Shown: positions 7,622 to 17,378 of the stretch, one piece after another
How positions within the stretch are numbered: position 1 is the stretch's first letter
Layout of the letters: each line of letters starts with the position of its first letter
NCBI RefSeq assembly: GCF_004770895.1
Contig: NZ_RQHS01000016.1
Span: forward strand, 1 to 64,000
Length of the DNA stretch: 64,000 nt
Source of the DNA: Leptospira dzoumogneensis
Lineage (GTDB): Bacteria > Spirochaetota > Leptospiria > Leptospirales > Leptospiraceae
Direction of reading: 5' to 3'
Notes under the pieces: generated by a model
Databases searched by the model: none
What the model was told of the DNA's origin: nothing
What the model saw: the letters and a program-made list of their open reading frames with translations, nothing else
Translations under genes and position numbers: made by a program

Positions 7622-8915
7622 TAATTCCAATCCTCACAAACTAGCTTCTTACTTACCATTACTAACCTCTTCCGCGCAATCCCAACATTCACCTAATAGT
7701 AATTATACGAATAAAAGCCTCTCCTCTGTTAGACCTATTAGCAAATCCCACTTAGGTATTAACAAGGACTTCTACTTATTTATTACTAAGAAGTTTCTAG
7801 ATAATTTCTACCCAAAAACTTGCACAACTCCCGCGTGTGAAAACCATATTTTGGATAAAGAAATTAGCACAAGACCTGAAATCATTCGCTGTAGTAAATG
7901 CCATTCTCAACAGTCTAGACTTTCTTACAGTCCCCTACACCACTTTAAACTACCTCTTTGGATGTTTGGATATGTATTACATGAATCTTTAATACAATTT
8001 CCTAAGGTCTTAACTTCTACTGAGATAAGTAAAAGACTAAAAATTGGTTATAAAGCAGCTAGTTTACTTAAAAGAAGATTCCAGTTATTCTGTTCCGATC
8101 AGTTACCGAAGTATAAAGACCTAACCTACAATGCTCTAAACCATCAGTTTAAAGACTTCCTGCTGCCTCCTAATGAAGACAAAGACATTTCTTCTAAAAT
8201 GGCTAATAAACCCTATGTATGCGTAGATACAGCCGTTTTATACTCAGCAGGTGAAAGAGCTAATAAAGGAAGAAAGAGATACAATAGCAAAGGACAAACA
8301 TCCTCTATATTCCTTTCCCCGAAGCTTGGTGGAAAACAGATAGGAACCTTAGTACAAACTATTGGTATTAAAAATGGTCCTGTATTCTTTACTTCTGTGC
8401 CTAATCAAAAGGCAGAAACGCTAGGACCTATAATTAAAGACCATATACCTACTTCATCTGCTGTTTTTACTGATTTTGGTTATTCATGGCTCTGGGGAGT
8501 ATATAGAAACCATAGATCAGTGAATCATTCTGCAAGATCTAAAGATAACAGATTTAGATGGGCAAGAAATAGATATTCTAAAAATGGAATACATTCTCAG
8601 GTAGCAGAAGGAAACAATAGGTTACTCAAAACAGCTTTTGCTGCCTATGGTTGGATTAAACCAAAGTATTCTACATTATATTTGAATGAATTTAGTTTTA
8701 TTAAGAATGCGAATGTATTTGGACTAGATATACTAGTTGATGATGGTTTGAGTAGGGAGCTTTTAGCATCTAATCGGAATTGGCTACGACAGGAGCCGGT
8801 GAAGATTAGATCTAAAGGATCCTTACTCAAACAGTATCCGCATCTTCTTGCTGAAAATATAATGCTGCAAGAAGACCATATCGTCCGGATTAGAATCAAA
8901 AAAGTTCACACCTAG
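7545..8915 (+). CDS. IS1595-family transposase, second copy, fused to flanking sequence
   Basis: Domains in order are a zinc ribbon (CTTPAC and CSKC), the DNA-binding region ([19 protein letters not shown]) and an ISXO2-like catalytic domain ([34 protein letters not shown]). The first ATG (7545) lies inside the 3' end of copy 1 in another frame, so the first 25 or so residues are probably not native. The frame has no stop within the element. It runs past the right end into DNA antisense to the neighbouring DUF1577 gene, adding about 27 foreign residues. The catalytic core looks intact, but expression is uncertain. Confidence 0.75.
   Translation: MLFLPMRERRHGERFGLGGKDPYSSSNSNPHKLASYLPLLTSSAQSQHSPNSNYTNKSLSSVRPISKSHLGINKDFYLFITKKFLDNFYPKTCTTPACENHILDKEISTRPEIIRCSKCHSQQSRLSYSPLHHFKLPLWMFGYVLHESLIQFPKVLTSTEISKRLKIGYKAASLLKRRFQLFCSDQLPKYKDLTYNALNHQFKDFLLPPNEDKDISSKMANKPYVCVDTAVLYSAGERANKGRKRYNSKGQTSSIFLSPKLGGKQIGTLVQTIGIKNGPVFFTSVPNQKAETLGPIIKDHIPTSSAVFTDFGYSWLWGVYRNHRSVNHSARSKDNRFRWARNRYSKNGIHSQVAEGNNRLLKTAFAAYGWIKPKYSTLYLNEFSFIKNANVFGLDILVDDGLSRELLASNRNWLRQEPVKIRSKGSLLKQYPHLLAENIMLQEDHIVRIRIKKVHT
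7578..7606. repeat. Right terminal inverted repeat of IS copy 1
   Basis: This is the exact reverse complement of 6430-6458. It lies inside the transposase reading frame, near its C-terminus ([12 protein letters not shown]). Confidence 0.9.
7604..8828 (+). mobile_element. IS1595-family insertion sequence, copy 2 (diverged, degenerate ends)
   Basis: A second transposase frame follows copy 1 directly. Its right end shares the terminal sequence AAAGGATCCTTACTCA with copy 1. Only about ten terminal bases (AAGGATCCTT) are clearly shared between its left and right ends, so its inverted repeats are degenerate or partly lost. The two copies are similar in protein but clearly diverged in DNA, so this is not a recent duplication. 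Confidence 0.65.
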
Positions 8916-10121
8916 TTGGTATTTGCCGTCCCCAACCTCTAAGAATCGGACCACTTCTCCTCTTAGGACCAAATTCCTCTCCGAGATCGGAACGAACATT
9001 TTGATAATATTATGCTGTTTTAAATAATTAAAAGTCCTTTCATCTTCTATTTCGAATAGAAGTCCATTCATACTGATGTCCAGGATACGAGTTACTGCCT
9101 TTTCATTTCTGAAGTTTTCCTGGCGGATATATACTTTAGTTAAAGCGTAGGTAAGAATATCTCCTAATTCTTCTATATACAATGCTTGTTGTTGTACGAT
9201 AGAGAATTTATCCATCGCGGTAGAGAACACTTTCACGTAGCCGATCGGATCATTGAATAAACGGATTGGGGTGACTATATAAGAGATTAAAAAGTTACGA
9301 ACTTCTTCTTTTTGGAGTTCTCTGAAAAATTCATCCGCCTTTGCTTGGCCTCTGGTCTGGATCAGATGTAGATATTCGTCTCGGAAATTATCCAGATATG
9401 GGTCCTTCTCCTCTCCTATATAACTTTTAATTAAAGAACAATCCGGAACATAGACAGGACGGTTATACTTTTTAATGAAGTCTCCGAAAAATCCTCCGTC
9501 TTTTCCCGGCCCGAAGAATACGATCTCATAGTCCCTGGAAATCCCAAGAATATATTCGGTAACCATTAAATTGATCAACTTTAGGCTTGGGTTATCCTTT
9601 TTGATCTCTTTCATGAGATGAAAAAACCTTTGCTCTACGCTTAAATTTTTTCCGAGTTCTCTTTCTCCTCCGCTCAAGGAACGATAGAGGATCACATAAT
9701 TCATAAATAGGTCGTCTACTGCGACCCGGAGGTTTTTACGGAATGCAGCTGCTTGTAATTCGGAAGGGATCTTGACACGAACATGGTCTTCCCAAAAGTC
9801 CAGAAGTACAACTTCGAATTGATAAAGTATATTCAAGATTTCGAAACTGATTTTTGCTCTTAAGATCCCTTTTGGCTGTAGATAAGGAACATATAGGACG
9901 AGAGTGTCTTCGCTGACTTCCTCGACGACAGAGTTGAGCTTCTCCCCTTCATAATCGAATGGGAACTCTCTTTGATCCGCCTTTAAACTATAAAACAGGT
10001 GTTTAACTAGATTGATATCGGAACCGATGATTGTTTCTCCAAACATCGTTTCTAAAATCGTAATCAATTCCTGGAGTGTATCCGATCGTCCTACAGCCAT
10101 AGCGGTCCGGGTAAAATTCAC
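8823..10121 (-). CDS. DUF1577 and PilZ domain protein, putative c-di-GMP receptor (432 aa)
   Basis: The C-terminal about 100 residues match a PilZ domain. [10 protein letters not shown] earlier in the protein resembles an RxxxR arginine motif, and [14 protein letters not shown] gives the D-x-S-x-x-G motif, so cyclic di-GMP binding is likely. The N-terminal part resembles the Leptospira DUF1577 family, whose function is not established. The start could be the GTG at 10119-10121 or the ATG seven codons later (MAVGRS); neither has a strong ribosome site. The stop codon TAA (8823-8825) coincides with the terminal sequence of the adjoining insertion sequence. An EAL protein at 27874-29166 could act on the same second messenger. 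Confidence 0.8.
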   Translation of the reverse strand: MNFTRTAMAVGRSDTLQELITILETMFGETIIGSDINLVKHLFYSLKADQREFPFDYEGEKLNSVVEEVSEDTLVLYVPYLQPKGILRAKISFEILNILYQFEVVLLDFWEDHVRVKIPSELQAAAFRKNLRVAVDDLFMNYVILYRSLSGGERELGKNLSVEQRFFHLMKEIKKDNPSLKLINLMVTEYILGISRDYEIVFFGPGKDGGFFGDFIKKYNRPVYVPDCSLIKSYIGEEKDPYLDNFRDEYLHLIQTRGQAKADEFFRELQKEEVRNFLISYIVTPIRLFNDPIGYVKVFSTAMDKFSIVQQQALYIEELGDILTYALTKVYIRQENFRNEKAVTRILDISMNGLLFEIEDERTFNYLKQHNIIKMFVPISERNLVLRGEVVRFLEVGDGKYQLGVNFFDSNPDDMVFLQHYIFSKKMRILFE

Positions 10122-10276
10122 CCGTATCTTTATTTTCGACTTCGGGACTTTAGGAATCCAGTGCGCTCTTCCGGAATTCGGAGTATTCTTCTTTTTTTCG
10201 AAAATGAGACATATGAGAGTATTTTCCGGAAGGAAATTGTGCGGGGGATTTTTATGCTTCTGCCGAAAAATAAACC

Positions 10277-10804
10277 ATGGCAGAGAACAAGTCCGAACTG
10301 AATCCAGAACTTTTCGATATGATGCGTCGTGGACAACTTTCCGCGAATAAGATCCTTAACTTGATTTCACTCAGAGAACTTGTGGATAAATTCGCTTCCA
10401 AGCCGTTTTTGGAAGAGGAAAAACTCCAAGAGATCAAGGAGCGCACTGGAGTAGAGCCGGACATTCTCACTTGGGGTGATTATTTCCAAACCGAGATCGC
10501 TTCCCGTTATTTTGATAAGGCCGATTCTGAATTTTCGAAGATCGTGGATACGATCCGTTTCGATCTGATCTCTGCTCATCTGATCTTCTCCGATAAACCT
10601 GATTATTTTGTGGACTCTGTTAGAGGCCAGGCTCTTGTTTCTAAGTCAATCGACAGCAGTTTCTGGACTTTAGAAGATGAAGAGAATGTTCATTTAGAAA
10701 TTTTATTAGATTATTATGACCAAATGGGCATTGGAGAAAAACCTCTTTCTATTTCGGACAGAGTTTGGTACGAAAGTTTTGAATTAAAACAGGAAGCTGT
10801 TTAA
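10277..10804 (+). CDS. Unrecognised cytoplasmic protein (175 aa)
   Basis: The protein is acidic, soluble and helical, with no signal peptide or membrane segment. Its stop overlaps the start of the enoyl-CoA hydratase-family gene (TAATG), so the two are translationally coupled and probably work together. I recognise no motif. A patch [23 protein letters not shown] is notable for acidic and aromatic residues. It is transcribed divergently from the DUF1577-PilZ gene. Confidence 0.75.
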   Translation: MAENKSELNPELFDMMRRGQLSANKILNLISLRELVDKFASKPFLEEEKLQEIKERTGVEPDILTWGDYFQTEIASRYFDKADSEFSKIVDTIRFDLISAHLIFSDKPDYFVDSVRGQALVSKSIDSSFWTLEDEENVHLEILLDYYDQMGIGEKPLSISDRVWYESFELKQEAV

Positions 10805-11592
10805 TGGCATTAGTTGATTCAGAAACAGTAGAACTTTCTTCCGAATCTAGAATAGAAATTCTTTATCTGAACAACCCGGAAACCAAGAACTCCATGACTG
10901 TTGCCATGGGTCATGAGTTCCAAGCTCATATAGAAAAGCTTAAAAAGAATCCACCTAGAGCGGTTGTCATTACCGGTAAGAACGATATTTTCTCCGCAGG
11001 CGGCAATTTCGAATTATTAAAATCTTTCGCTGAAAAGTCCTTCGAACAGAACAAAAAAGAAATGTTCGAATTTTATAATCTATTCTTAAGCGTTAGAGAT
11101 CTAAACGTTCCTGTGATCTGTGCTGCGAATGGTCACGCGATCGGTGCGGGTCTTTCCATCACTCTTGCCTGCGACCTTAGGGTTTTTGCTGACGAAGGAA
11201 AATATCAATTCAATTTCGTGAAATTAGGGATCCATCCAGGAATGGGATCCAGTTATCTTGCGAAAGAATTATTCGGAATGGAAACTGCAAACCGCCTTTT
11301 ATTTTTGGCAGAAACAGTAAGCGGTAAAGAAGCTCTTTCTTTAGGAATTTGTTATGATTCAGTTCCGAAAGCGGAAGTTCTTCAAAGAGCTACCGAGATT
11401 GCAATCTCTCTGAGTGAAAGCGCTCCTATGGCACTTAGTGAATTAAAAAAGAATATTTACGATCGTGAAAAACTGAATGCTGCTTTGCGTAAAGAGGCAG
11501 AATCCCAGGCTCTCAACTTCTTATCCCAGGATTTCAGAGAAACGATCAAATCTATTGAAGAAAAAAGAAAGCCGGTATTTAAAGGGCGTTAA
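10804..11592 (+). CDS. Enoyl-CoA hydratase/isomerase (crotonase) family protein (262 aa)
   Basis: The crotonase fold is shown by the oxyanion-hole motif [10 protein letters not shown] near residue 60, then [21 protein letters not shown] and [18 protein letters not shown]. In classical hydratases two glutamates act in catalysis. By my manual alignment the first falls on Ser in GAGLSIT and the second on Phe in YQFNFVKLG, so simple hydration of enoyl-CoA is doubtful. It may be an isomerase, hydrolase or other branch of the family. The start overlaps the previous gene's stop by one base. An inverted repeat follows the stop. Confidence 0.85.
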   Translation: MALVDSETVELSSESRIEILYLNNPETKNSMTVAMGHEFQAHIEKLKKNPPRAVVITGKNDIFSAGGNFELLKSFAEKSFEQNKKEMFEFYNLFLSVRDLNVPVICAANGHAIGAGLSITLACDLRVFADEGKYQFNFVKLGIHPGMGSSYLAKELFGMETANRLLFLAETVSGKEALSLGICYDSVPKAEVLQRATEIAISLSESAPMALSELKKNIYDREKLNAALRKEAESQALNFLSQDFRETIKSIEEKRKPVFKGR

Positions 11593-11593
11593 T

Positions 11594-11625
11594 CGACTCG
11601 CTCGCTCCGCTCAAGAGCGAGTTGT
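11594..11625. terminator. Hairpin between convergent genes
   Basis: An 8-bp stem (ACTCGCTC at 11596-11603 with GAGCGAGT at 11615-11622) sits between two convergent genes. No T-run follows, so if it is a terminator it is not of the simple rho-independent kind. Confidence 0.4.
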
Positions 11626-11633
11626 ATTAAGAA

Positions 11634-12887
11634 TTATAAATTCTTTAATAAAGGTTTTAATTCTAAAAGTATCTGCTCTTCCGGAATTGCTAAATCCAAT
11701 TTATCCACTTTTTTAGGAATTCTTCCGGAAGAAACATCGTCTCCGAGTGCTTTGATCTTAGCTAAGATCGCTTGATCCGTACAGTTAGAAATAGAGATAA
11801 TATTCGGGACTTCTTTTCCCCAAGAAAATTTCAATCCAGGTGAATCTACAAAGAAGGACTCTGTGATCCCGTCCCCTTCTTTATCTACCATAGTATAAAC
11901 CGTGGAATCTCCGGTGACCACCGTGACCTTCTTCCCTTTTAAAAAACGATCCACTTTGATCCGGGTATTTGTCATATCCCGGTTCCAAATATAATAATAC
12001 AATTTATCGATCTGAGAATCTATCAATCGATCCACTGCGGTTTTGAAAAGTTGGCCGTATTTTTTACCTACTTCTTCTTCTCCTCTCATGAGGCCGTCCA
12101 CTTCTCTTGGAGTGGTAGAATGTAGATAAAAGTCCGGGAGTCCATTGGAATGATTCGTATAGAATATCTGCTCTTTTCTATCACCGGGATAAGGATTGGA
12201 ATCTACGGAAGTATTATGCAAAAAACCTAATAGGAATTTTTTCCTTTCTTGGGTTTTGGATTTCAGTTCTTCAAACCTTGTTCTAAGAGAACTTGTTTTA
12301 GGAGAATCTTTCCCATAAATACGTTCTGTTCTCGAATATTCAGCGTATGCCGCCTTCTCCGCCGCATAAGACTTCAGAAGTTCATCATCATATTTTAATA
12401 GAAGATCGAACTCTTTATTCTTCTCTTCCGGCTCGGGAGAAGTTCCGGAAGTCGCATTTGTTTTACTTGTTTCCGCCTGGTTTGGTTCTGTTTTAGAAGA
12501 AGGTTTGGTTCTTTCCGATTCAGGTAATTTATAATATTCCTGTTCCAGGTCTTTTAGTCTGGTGAATTTATAAATTTTATTTAAATAGTCCTTTTCCTTC
12601 TCCTTTACCTGGGCTGGATCATCGAATCCATCCTTTAAAAGAGTAAGTTGTCCTCTATCAATGATAAGTAACGTGGATTCCGAAGTATCTCTATTCAGAT
12701 TTCTTTCAGGAAGAGCCTTACCTTCTTTATCCACCAATTGAATATAATGAAATGCTACACGATCCGTGCGGAAATCGTTGATGTTTGTTACATCGGGAGA
12801 ATTTTGCAGATCCGGAGCTGCGGATAATATGACCCCGGAGATCAAAAGAATAAAAACGACTAAGTTTGTACGTTTGGACCCGGACAT
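11634..12887 (-). CDS. Exported protein of unknown function (417 aa)
   Basis: A signal peptide (KRTNLVVFILLISGVILSAAP) directs export to the periplasm. Residues of about 100-180 are highly charged and low in complexity (KTEPNQAETSKTNATSGTSPEP), probably a coiled or disordered linker. The C-terminal half is more globular, with WNRDMTNTRIKVDRFLKGKK and VDKEGDGITESFFVDSPG. I know no domain for it. It lies 95 bases after the GerMN-like gene on the same strand and may belong to the same cell-wall cluster. Confidence 0.75.
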   Translation of the reverse strand: MSGSKRTNLVVFILLISGVILSAAPDLQNSPDVTNINDFRTDRVAFHYIQLVDKEGKALPERNLNRDTSESTLLIIDRGQLTLLKDGFDDPAQVKEKEKDYLNKIYKFTRLKDLEQEYYKLPESERTKPSSKTEPNQAETSKTNATSGTSPEPEEKNKEFDLLLKYDDELLKSYAAEKAAYAEYSRTERIYGKDSPKTSSLRTRFEELKSKTQERKKFLLGFLHNTSVDSNPYPGDRKEQIFYTNHSNGLPDFYLHSTTPREVDGLMRGEEEVGKKYGQLFKTAVDRLIDSQIDKLYYYIWNRDMTNTRIKVDRFLKGKKVTVVTGDSTVYTMVDKEGDGITESFFVDSPGLKFSWGKEVPNIISISNCTDQAILAKIKALGDDVSSGRIPKKVDKLDLAIPEEQILLELKPLLKNL

Positions 12888-12982
12888 ATCCTTAATACTA
12901 TCGGCTGTCTAAAGGGCCAAAACAACCCTTTCAGCCAGTTAATTTAGAGAGAAAACTCAGGAATACCGAAGAAATCTTAGGG

Positions 12983-13738
12983 TTATCTTGTATGGGTAGA
13001 AGAGAGCAAATAGCTTAAACCGGGCAAATCTCCCATTTCTCCGCCTAACTTATATTCGATACGATTTAGATCAGGATAATTCTCGAATAAGGTTTTTTCA
13101 GTCGCTAAGAATGCTGACGACAATAGTCCCAATTTTTTACGTTCTATCTCTGCAGACTTTTGCTCTTCCGTCATCTGACTCGCGTATGTATAATCGATCC
13201 TGAACTTCATGTCCGAAAGTAAGTTTTCCAATGTGGACTTTCTCAAATCCAAGATCAAAACATCTCCTCTTTTCCAAATAGAGATGACAGAGTCTTGTAA
13301 ATTAGGAAGTTTTTTCAGATTTCTATATTGAGCGGAAGCGTTCGGAACGGTAGGATCGAAATAACTGGACTCACCGGCTTCCCCCACTAATGTTAAAACA
13401 TCGTGTCTAAAGTCTTCGCCGGTTAAGAGTACTTTTCTTTTTACCGGGAATACCTGGCCTTCTCCATCTGAACCGTATATTACGATTTCTTTTCTAGGAT
13501 CTATATTAGGCAGATCATATAGTGTGAATGGAACGAGTAGTTTTAACGGGTTTTTTCCTGCGAGAATGAAACCTGTAAGGAACAATAGTACGATGATCCA
13601 AGAATACGTTAAGAATAATATCCTTTTGGATTCTTTGGAATCTGCGGCTCTGGTAGCAAGCTCGAAAACCCAAGTATAAAAGGTGTCCAAATGAGTGAGG
13701 AAGCGATCCCAAATTTCCTTAATCTTTTGCAAGTTCAT
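12983..13738 (-). CDS. Membrane-anchored GerMN-like protein (251 aa)
   Basis: One membrane segment (TYSWIIVLLFLTGFILAG, residues about 45-62) precedes a periplasmic domain. The order of motifs in that domain resembles GerMN: EIVIYGSDGEGQVFPVKRKV, then a conserved LVGEAG region, then DVLILDLRKSTLENL and NYPDLNRIEYKLGGEM near the end. GerMN domains are often found with cell-wall amidases, and this gene's start overlaps the end of an amidase gene by 20 bases. A role in peptidoglycan remodelling is inferred from that. The match is by eye and needs a profile search. Confidence 0.6.
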   Translation of the reverse strand: MNLQKIKEIWDRFLTHLDTFYTWVFELATRAADSKESKRILFLTYSWIIVLLFLTGFILAGKNPLKLLVPFTLYDLPNIDPRKEIVIYGSDGEGQVFPVKRKVLLTGEDFRHDVLTLVGEAGESSYFDPTVPNASAQYRNLKKLPNLQDSVISIWKRGDVLILDLRKSTLENLLSDMKFRIDYTYASQMTEEQKSAEIERKKLGLLSSAFLATEKTLFENYPDLNRIEYKLGGEMGDLPGLSYLLSSTHTR

Positions 13739-14810
13739 ACGCTCTCACACCTTCTAATATACTTTTGGCTAATTTCACTTGGTGAGTTTTATCAGCCAAT
13801 ACCTCCGATTCTTTATTATGGGTGAGGTAACCCATTTCGACCAGAATGGCAGGCATCAAACTTCCCCTTAGCACGGAAAAGTCCGCCTTCTTCACTCCTC
13901 TAGACAATATCTTTGGACCAAGGTTTTTTTTCATCTCGGATTCGACACTTCTGGCGAGAAGACGACTTCTTCTTTGGATCATGGAGGACATCATTCCTGC
14001 CTGGATCTTGCCGTAGGAGGTCCCGCCTTTCTTGCCGGAAATCCCATTTTCGAATAATGAGACTTCTCTCGCGATTTCAGTACTGGGGGTCTGGGACAAA
14101 TAATACACTTCGAATCCGTTTACATCCGAAGAAATAGATGCATTACAATGCAAACTTACGAATAAAACGGATCCTCCCTTTTGGATCTCTTTATTCGCGA
14201 TCTCGGACCTTCTCTCTAATTCTATAAATGAATCATTGGACCTGGTCAGTATCACCCTAACTTCAGGATATACCTTATTCAGGAATTTTTTCAAAAAACG
14301 GGCCACCTGCAGAGACACTAACTTCTCCTGCATCCCTTTATCGGAAGAAGTCCCCGGATCTTTTCCCCCATGTCCCGCATCCACTATGATCGCGGAAAGT
14401 TTTAATCTTTCCGCTTTAGGCAATAGATCGAATATAAGTTCGTCTTCTTTAAATTCGTAACTTACATCTCCGGGCAATAAACGAACGAAGATCGCCTCGA
14501 CTAGATCGGGAGGAAGTAAGAAATCCTTGTCCTTATAAACTACAGGTAAATTCGTTTTTTCTAAACTACCATTGATCGCGTAAAAGGAGGCTCCGATACG
14601 AAATCGTATCTCACCGGAAGCATGAGAGATAGAGCCTACCAATGTAGCGGACTCGAATTTAGATTGTAGTCCCGGGATCTTTTTATGGATCTCTTCGAAG
14701 GGAACGTATCCGTTCTTGCCGATGGTTTGTATCCTGGACTCGGCAAAAACAGGTGCGCTAAAAATTAGAAAGAATCCTAACCCCCAAAGAAGGATTTGAT
14801 CCTTGTCCAA
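13719..14810 (-). CDS. N-acetylmuramoyl-L-alanine amidase, Amidase_3 type (363 aa)
   Basis: This zinc amidase cleaves the bond between N-acetylmuramic acid and the stem peptide during cell separation. A signal peptide (ILLWGLGFFLIFSAPVFA) precedes an N-terminal domain of about 110 residues and the catalytic domain. Zinc and catalytic residues are visible as DAGHGG, MQEK, SLHCNAS and VEMGYL. The length suits AmiC-like enzymes. It overlaps the helicase gene upstream by 34 bases and the GerMN-like gene downstream by 20 bases, forming one operon. Confidence 0.93.
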   Translation of the reverse strand: MDKDQILLWGLGFFLIFSAPVFAESRIQTIGKNGYVPFEEIHKKIPGLQSKFESATLVGSISHASGEIRFRIGASFYAINGSLEKTNLPVVYKDKDFLLPPDLVEAIFVRLLPGDVSYEFKEDELIFDLLPKAERLKLSAIIVDAGHGGKDPGTSSDKGMQEKLVSLQVARFLKKFLNKVYPEVRVILTRSNDSFIELERRSEIANKEIQKGGSVLFVSLHCNASISSDVNGFEVYYLSQTPSTEIAREVSLFENGISGKKGGTSYGKIQAGMMSSMIQRRSRLLARSVESEMKKNLGPKILSRGVKKADFSVLRGSLMPAILVEMGYLTHNKESEVLADKTHQVKLAKSILEGVRAYELAKD

Positions 14811-16444
14811 ATTGATCCCTTCTTCTTGTCTGAAGATCTTTTAGAATCGTTTATATCGAATAAGTTACGTTTGCTCTTATCGTAATTCGATTTCTGTTTT
14901 TTATTCTCTTGGTTTTGGTGATTATGAGAATGTTGTTTTTGAAAATCGGAACGTTGTTTTCCTTTCTTCTGATTCTGGTTTTTCTGGTTTCTATCTTTAC
15001 GAGCACCATTGGAACCGAATACGCTGTCCGCTTTTTGTAAAAACTCTTGTGCTTCTTGGATAGCAGCTTCCGGTCTTTTTTTATGACCGCCGTTCTGCTT
15101 GCCAGGTCTGGAATCTCTGTTGAAATCTTTTTTGCGATCTCCAGATTCTCTATTCCAGTTCTTCTCCCCTCTTTGATTCCCGCCGTTACCGTTACGTTGG
15201 AAATCACCTCGTTTTTTAGGACCTCTGTCCCTTCCTTGGTTCCTGTTCCCATTTCTTTCGACAGGTGCATTATCAAATGCGTCTCCGCCTACAAAAACCT
15301 GGAACTCACCAACAGGGAATGTAAGCGCTTCTTCGTGAACCGGCAGAACATCTATCTTTTGTTTCAGATATTTTTCTATCTTCTCCAATTCAACATAATC
15401 CGACTCGGAACAGAAGCTGATGGACTTACCGACTCTTCCCGCTCTTGCGGTTCTTCCGATCCTATGCACATAGTTCTCTGTGTCTTGAGGAAGATCAAAA
15501 TTGAAAACTACTTCGATATTTTCAACGTCGATACCGCGGCTTGCAACGTCGGTCGCCACCATAAACTTGAACTTTCCGGATTTAAAATCCCTCATCAGCC
15601 TAAGTCTTTTTTTCTGGTCCAGGTCCGAAGAAATTCCGGTGATCGGAATTCCGAATTTTCTGAGAGAATTCACTATTTTAGGAATATTCGCTTTAAAATT
15701 TGTGAATATAATTCCTTGTCCTTCCAGTTCTTCTGCAAGAATGGAATTCACCATATAAGGTAACTTCTCCTCTCTTCCCAAATGGACCAGTTTCTGATCT
15801 ATTCTTTCAGTGATCAGTTTATCAGGATTGATCTGTATCTCTACAGGCTCGTTCATAAAACGATATGCAAGTCGCATAACTTCGACCGAAAGAGTTGCGG
15901 AGAAAAGTAATGTCTGCTTTCTATTCTTACATTTATGAAGAAGCCAGCGTATATCGTAGATGAAACCCATGTCCAACATACGATCCGCTTCATCCAGAAT
16001 AAAGAACTCGACCTTTTCTAGATCGGCGCTTCCGCTTCTTGCTAGATCGATCAATCTTCCCGGAGTCGCAACGATAAGACCATTCAGTCCGTTCAGATCT
16101 CTGTTCTGGACTTTATAATCAGTTCCGCCGATGATCGGGACAACTCTATAGTCCGTATGTTTCAGTAACTTTTCGGCTTCTTCCGAAATTTGGATCACTA
16201 ACTCTCTAGTAGGAGCAAGGATCAAAGTACTGACTCCTTGTATTCCTCTTGTCAAGATGGAGTGAATGGTCGGCACCAAGAATGCCACAGTCTTACCGGT
16301 TCCTGTTTGTGCTAAACCGGTTACATCCCTTCCTTCCATTCCGGGAGGGATTGCTTTTTCTTGTATAGGAGTGAGCTCGGTAAATCCTGCTTCTTGGATT
16401 GCTTTTTGCAGGTTAGGCTCTAGATTTAATTCTTCGAATTTCAT
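14777..16444 (-). CDS. DEAD-box ATP-dependent RNA helicase (555 aa)
   Basis: All main motifs are present: the Q motif (FTELTPIQEKAIP), AQTGTGKT, PTRELV, TPGRL, DEAD, SAT, and HRIGRTAR at the end of the second RecA domain (about residue 340). After about residue 390 comes a long, basic, Asn/Gly/Arg/Lys-rich tail (NRNQGRDRGPKKRG and similar). This is typical of cold-shock and ribosome-assembly helicases and probably binds RNA. It unwinds short RNA duplexes in the cytoplasm. Its 3' end overlaps the amidase start by 34 bases, and its start overlaps the methyltransferase stop by 4. Confidence 0.95.
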   Translation of the reverse strand: MKFEELNLEPNLQKAIQEAGFTELTPIQEKAIPPGMEGRDVTGLAQTGTGKTVAFLVPTIHSILTRGIQGVSTLILAPTRELVIQISEEAEKLLKHTDYRVVPIIGGTDYKVQNRDLNGLNGLIVATPGRLIDLARSGSADLEKVEFFILDEADRMLDMGFIYDIRWLLHKCKNRKQTLLFSATLSVEVMRLAYRFMNEPVEIQINPDKLITERIDQKLVHLGREEKLPYMVNSILAEELEGQGIIFTNFKANIPKIVNSLRKFGIPITGISSDLDQKKRLRLMRDFKSGKFKFMVATDVASRGIDVENIEVVFNFDLPQDTENYVHRIGRTARAGRVGKSISFCSESDYVELEKIEKYLKQKIDVLPVHEEALTFPVGEFQVFVGGDAFDNAPVERNGNRNQGRDRGPKKRGDFQRNGNGGNQRGEKNWNRESGDRKKDFNRDSRPGKQNGGHKKRPEAAIQEAQEFLQKADSVFGSNGARKDRNQKNQNQKKGKQRSDFQKQHSHNHQNQENKKQKSNYDKSKRNLFDINDSKRSSDKKKGSIWTRIKSFFGG

Positions 16445-17241
16445 ATTTTTTTAATCGCGATTGAGTGGAATGTGTCGGCGTAGCAGGAGAGGTTTGCGTA
16501 GCGAACAAAGAGCCGATGTGTCAGGTATTTGCCTTTCCATCCCTTATCTCTATTAGGGTGGTATGACATAGGTTTCTTATATACCGTGACGAGACCGTAC
16601 ATTTTCAACATTTTTTTAAGAGAATCGGGTGAGTAATCCCAAAAATGGTCCGACGGATGAGTACGAAACCATTCATCAGGATCGGTTTGGAAAGAAGGTC
16701 CATTCAATGAAGGAAGACCTAAGAATAATAGCCCACCCGGCTTTAACAATTTATTAATCCTCTCGAAAACAAGCTCCGCATTCGGAAAATGTTCTATTAC
16801 AAAAAACGCACAGACCGCATCGAAAGTTTCTTTGGGAAAAATCGAATCATCCAAGAAAGAACCGGAGACAACATCCAAACCTAATTTGTTTTTGGAATAC
16901 TCCGCTTCTGTGGAAGAAAGTTCCAGACCTTTGACTTTGTATCCTTTCTTCTCCGCTTCGGATAAGAAAAAACCGGCGGCGGATCCTATCTCGAAAAGAG
17001 TTTTACCTTTCGGATCCTGGAATGCGCTCATCATATCTAAACGCGCCTTAGCTAAATTTCTAAGCTGAGGTTCGTCCTCGTAGTAGGTCTTTTTGTACTG
17101 ATTCTTGTATTCTTCCTGAAAATAGGAATCTTCGTAATCCCTTTCCTTTGCCAATTTATAGAAATAGACCCCCGTGCGACGGCATACCATATAGGCTTCC
17201 GGATATTCTGGGTGAGGTTCCAATTCGAGTATTGAGGACAT
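16441..17241 (-). CDS. Class I SAM-dependent methyltransferase (266 aa)
   Basis: The S-adenosylmethionine site is visible as LFEIGSAAGFFLSEAEKKGY with an acidic end of the second strand (GLELS). The later motif FDAVCAFFVIEHFPN and the product loop KPGGLLFLGLPS are typical of Methyltransf_23 proteins. An N-terminal segment with Cys-Arg-Arg-Thr-Gly precedes the fold. The substrate is unknown; such enzymes modify small molecules, sugars or lipids. The gene shares ATGA with the helicase downstream. Confidence 0.85.
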   Translation of the reverse strand: MSSILELEPHPEYPEAYMVCRRTGVYFYKLAKERDYEDSYFQEEYKNQYKKTYYEDEPQLRNLAKARLDMMSAFQDPKGKTLFEIGSAAGFFLSEAEKKGYKVKGLELSSTEAEYSKNKLGLDVVSGSFLDDSIFPKETFDAVCAFFVIEHFPNAELVFERINKLLKPGGLLFLGLPSLNGPSFQTDPDEWFRTHPSDHFWDYSPDSLKKMLKMYGLVTVYKKPMSYHPNRDKGWKGKYLTHRLFVRYANLSCYADTFHSIAIKKI

Positions 17242-17378
17242 GCTTGCCTACAAGAAGCTTGTCATAAAGTCTTCCCTACGTAAAGGAAAATCCCCCGGCC
17301 CGGAACGAAATACGTGCTTGAAAAAACGAGAAACCATCCAGGAATAGAAGAGAAACGGGAAAAGGAAGCCCTCATAGA

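Noticed and set aside
10012..10350. A 112-codon plus-strand frame
   Set aside because: It overlaps the start of the DUF1577 gene and the next plus-strand gene and has no protein-like motif.
15047..15763. A 238-codon plus-strand frame
   Set aside because: It lies wholly antisense to the DEAD-box helicase, whose motifs are complete. Its composition looks like a mirror of the helicase codons.
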